From assembly GCA_964429355.1 (NCBI GenBank), contig CAYSCH010000460.1, positions 1 through 6,931 of the forward strand: a stretch of 6,931 nucleotides of DNA, read 5' to 3'. The stretch is from JAAYAY01 sp964429355 (lineage in GTDB: Bacteria; Planctomycetota; Planctomycetia; Pirellulales; Thermoguttaceae). Below are positions 6,604 to 6,931 of this stretch, piece after piece (position 1 is the stretch's first letter; every line of letters starts with the position of its first letter). The position numbers and the translations under genes are program-made. The notes under the pieces are model-generated. The model saw only the letters and a list, made by a program, of their open reading frames with translations, was not told the DNA's origin and ran no database searches.

Positions 6604-6653
6604 AAGCTCAATACCGGAGATTGCTGCGGTTCTCCAGTCGGACATAAATCACG

Positions 6654-6670
6654 TTCTCCGGGCGGGAGAA
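6654..6670. repeat. Stem-loop TTCTCC / GGAGAA
   Basis: TTCTCC (6654-6659) and GGAGAA (6665-6670) pair perfectly around the 5-base loop GGGCG. It is the third hairpin in the region upstream of the 101-residue gene. No T-tract follows on either strand. Confidence 0.45.
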
Positions 6671-6741
6671 TAAAGCAGCGGAAGTTGGATCACAATGAAT
6701 TGAAATGAATTCCTTTACCTTTCCTGCCGAAGTGCTCCCCT

Positions 6742-6854
6742 TTGGCCGCAGATCTGAGACCACGACCCCCTGAAATCTAATAGTGGCCTAATACGTCCGC
6801 AATGCAGCGGGCGAAGGGCACGCCACGGGCCTGTGGGGGGGCATCCGTATTGAA
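6742..6854. repeat. Direct repeat, copy 2 (about 113 bp)
   Basis: This is the partner of 5227-5340, same orientation, start-to-start distance 1515 bases. The identical blocks are 6742-6764 and 6797-6825; the CCGC-AATGCA-GCGG hairpin and the seven-G run are kept. Copy 1's fifth stem pair (C-G) becomes T-G here, so pairing is retained as a wobble. Differences cluster in the part between the two identical blocks. It overlaps the end of a possible minus-strand reading frame entering from the right edge. Confidence 0.88.
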
Positions 6855-6931
6855 AAAAGCCGCCCCCGATGAGATGGCCAGCGACGCCACCGTGACGCCA
6901 AGGCAGGTCAGCGCTGCCCCAAAAAGGGAGT
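6777..6931 (-). CDS. Possible C-terminal end of a small membrane or exported protein, cut by window edge
   Basis: A minus-strand frame is open from the right edge to TAG at 6777-6779 and gives 50 residues. Residues ~3-26 are hydrophobic (GAALTCLGVTVASLAISSGA), like a membrane helix or signal peptide, followed by a short tail APPQARGVPFARCIADVLGHY. No start codon is visible. The tail is encoded by repeat copy 2; the same frame of copy 1 reads APPQTPGVPFARCIAGALGQY, but the differences between copies are mostly amino-acid-changing, so there is no sign of selection on this protein. It may be real coding sequence or an accident of the repeat. Confidence 0.28.
   Translation of the reverse strand, partial: SLFGAALTCLGVTVASLAISSGAAFFNTDAPPQARGVPFARCIADVLGHY

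Noticed and set aside
6157..6645. 162-residue version of the small gene starting at 6645
   Set aside because: No ribosome binding site at that start, a non-protein-like first 61 codons rich in hairpins, and a strong ribosome binding site before ATG 6462.
5227..6854. Integron cassette with attC-like repeats
   Set aside because: GCCTAAT-like bases occur in copy 2, but the paired inverse core sites and the long imperfect palindrome of attC are missing, and no integrase is in the window.

Overview
The window looks like a piece of a planctomycete-type genome, or a related metagenomic bacterium of the same lifestyle. This rests on family content only: a DUF4832 glycoside-hydrolase-like protein, the start of a DUF4038 (apiosidase-like) gene, a neutral/alkaline ceramidase-like protein, an exported or membrane-anchored nitrilase-superfamily amidohydrolase, long gene-poor gaps and decayed insertion-sequence remains. 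No rRNA, tRNA or taxonomic marker is present, so the assignment is inferred.

Left part (1-2850): a plus-strand DUF4832 gene is cut by the left edge. It is followed 41 bases later by a DUF4038-type gene that keeps its ribosome binding site, signal peptide and first domain motif, then breaks off after about 50 codons. Facing these, on the minus strand, is a complete ceramidase-family gene with its zinc-site motifs, in which the usual active-site serine is replaced by asparagine.

Middle part (2850-5190): a long gene-poor stretch holds the frameshifted C-terminal end of an IS701-like transposase (about 2973-3207) and an isolated 8-bp inverted repeat (3437-3465). A complete minus-strand nitrilase-superfamily gene (3803-4852) follows, with the Glu-Lys-Cys triad and an N-terminal hydrophobic segment.

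Right part (5190-6931): two copies of a direct repeat of about 114 bp, near 87% identical by hand alignment (5227-5340 and 6742-6854), bracket a block of about 1.4 kb with two small minus-strand genes of unknown function. One encodes a protein with a very basic central stretch. The other encodes a 101-residue protein whose start is fixed by a strong ribosome binding site. A minus-strand intrinsic terminator (5189-5226) lies next to the outer edge of the left repeat, so the left repeat would lie in the 3' untranslated region of the upstream transcript. A cluster of three short hairpins (6564-6670) lies upstream of the 101-residue gene. The right repeat overlaps a possible reading frame running in from the right edge.

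The left-hand genes fit scavenging of complex glycans and lipids or amides outside the cytoplasm. The right-hand repeat-bounded block is the least explained part and the best candidate for something undescribed, although nothing in the sequence reveals its function.
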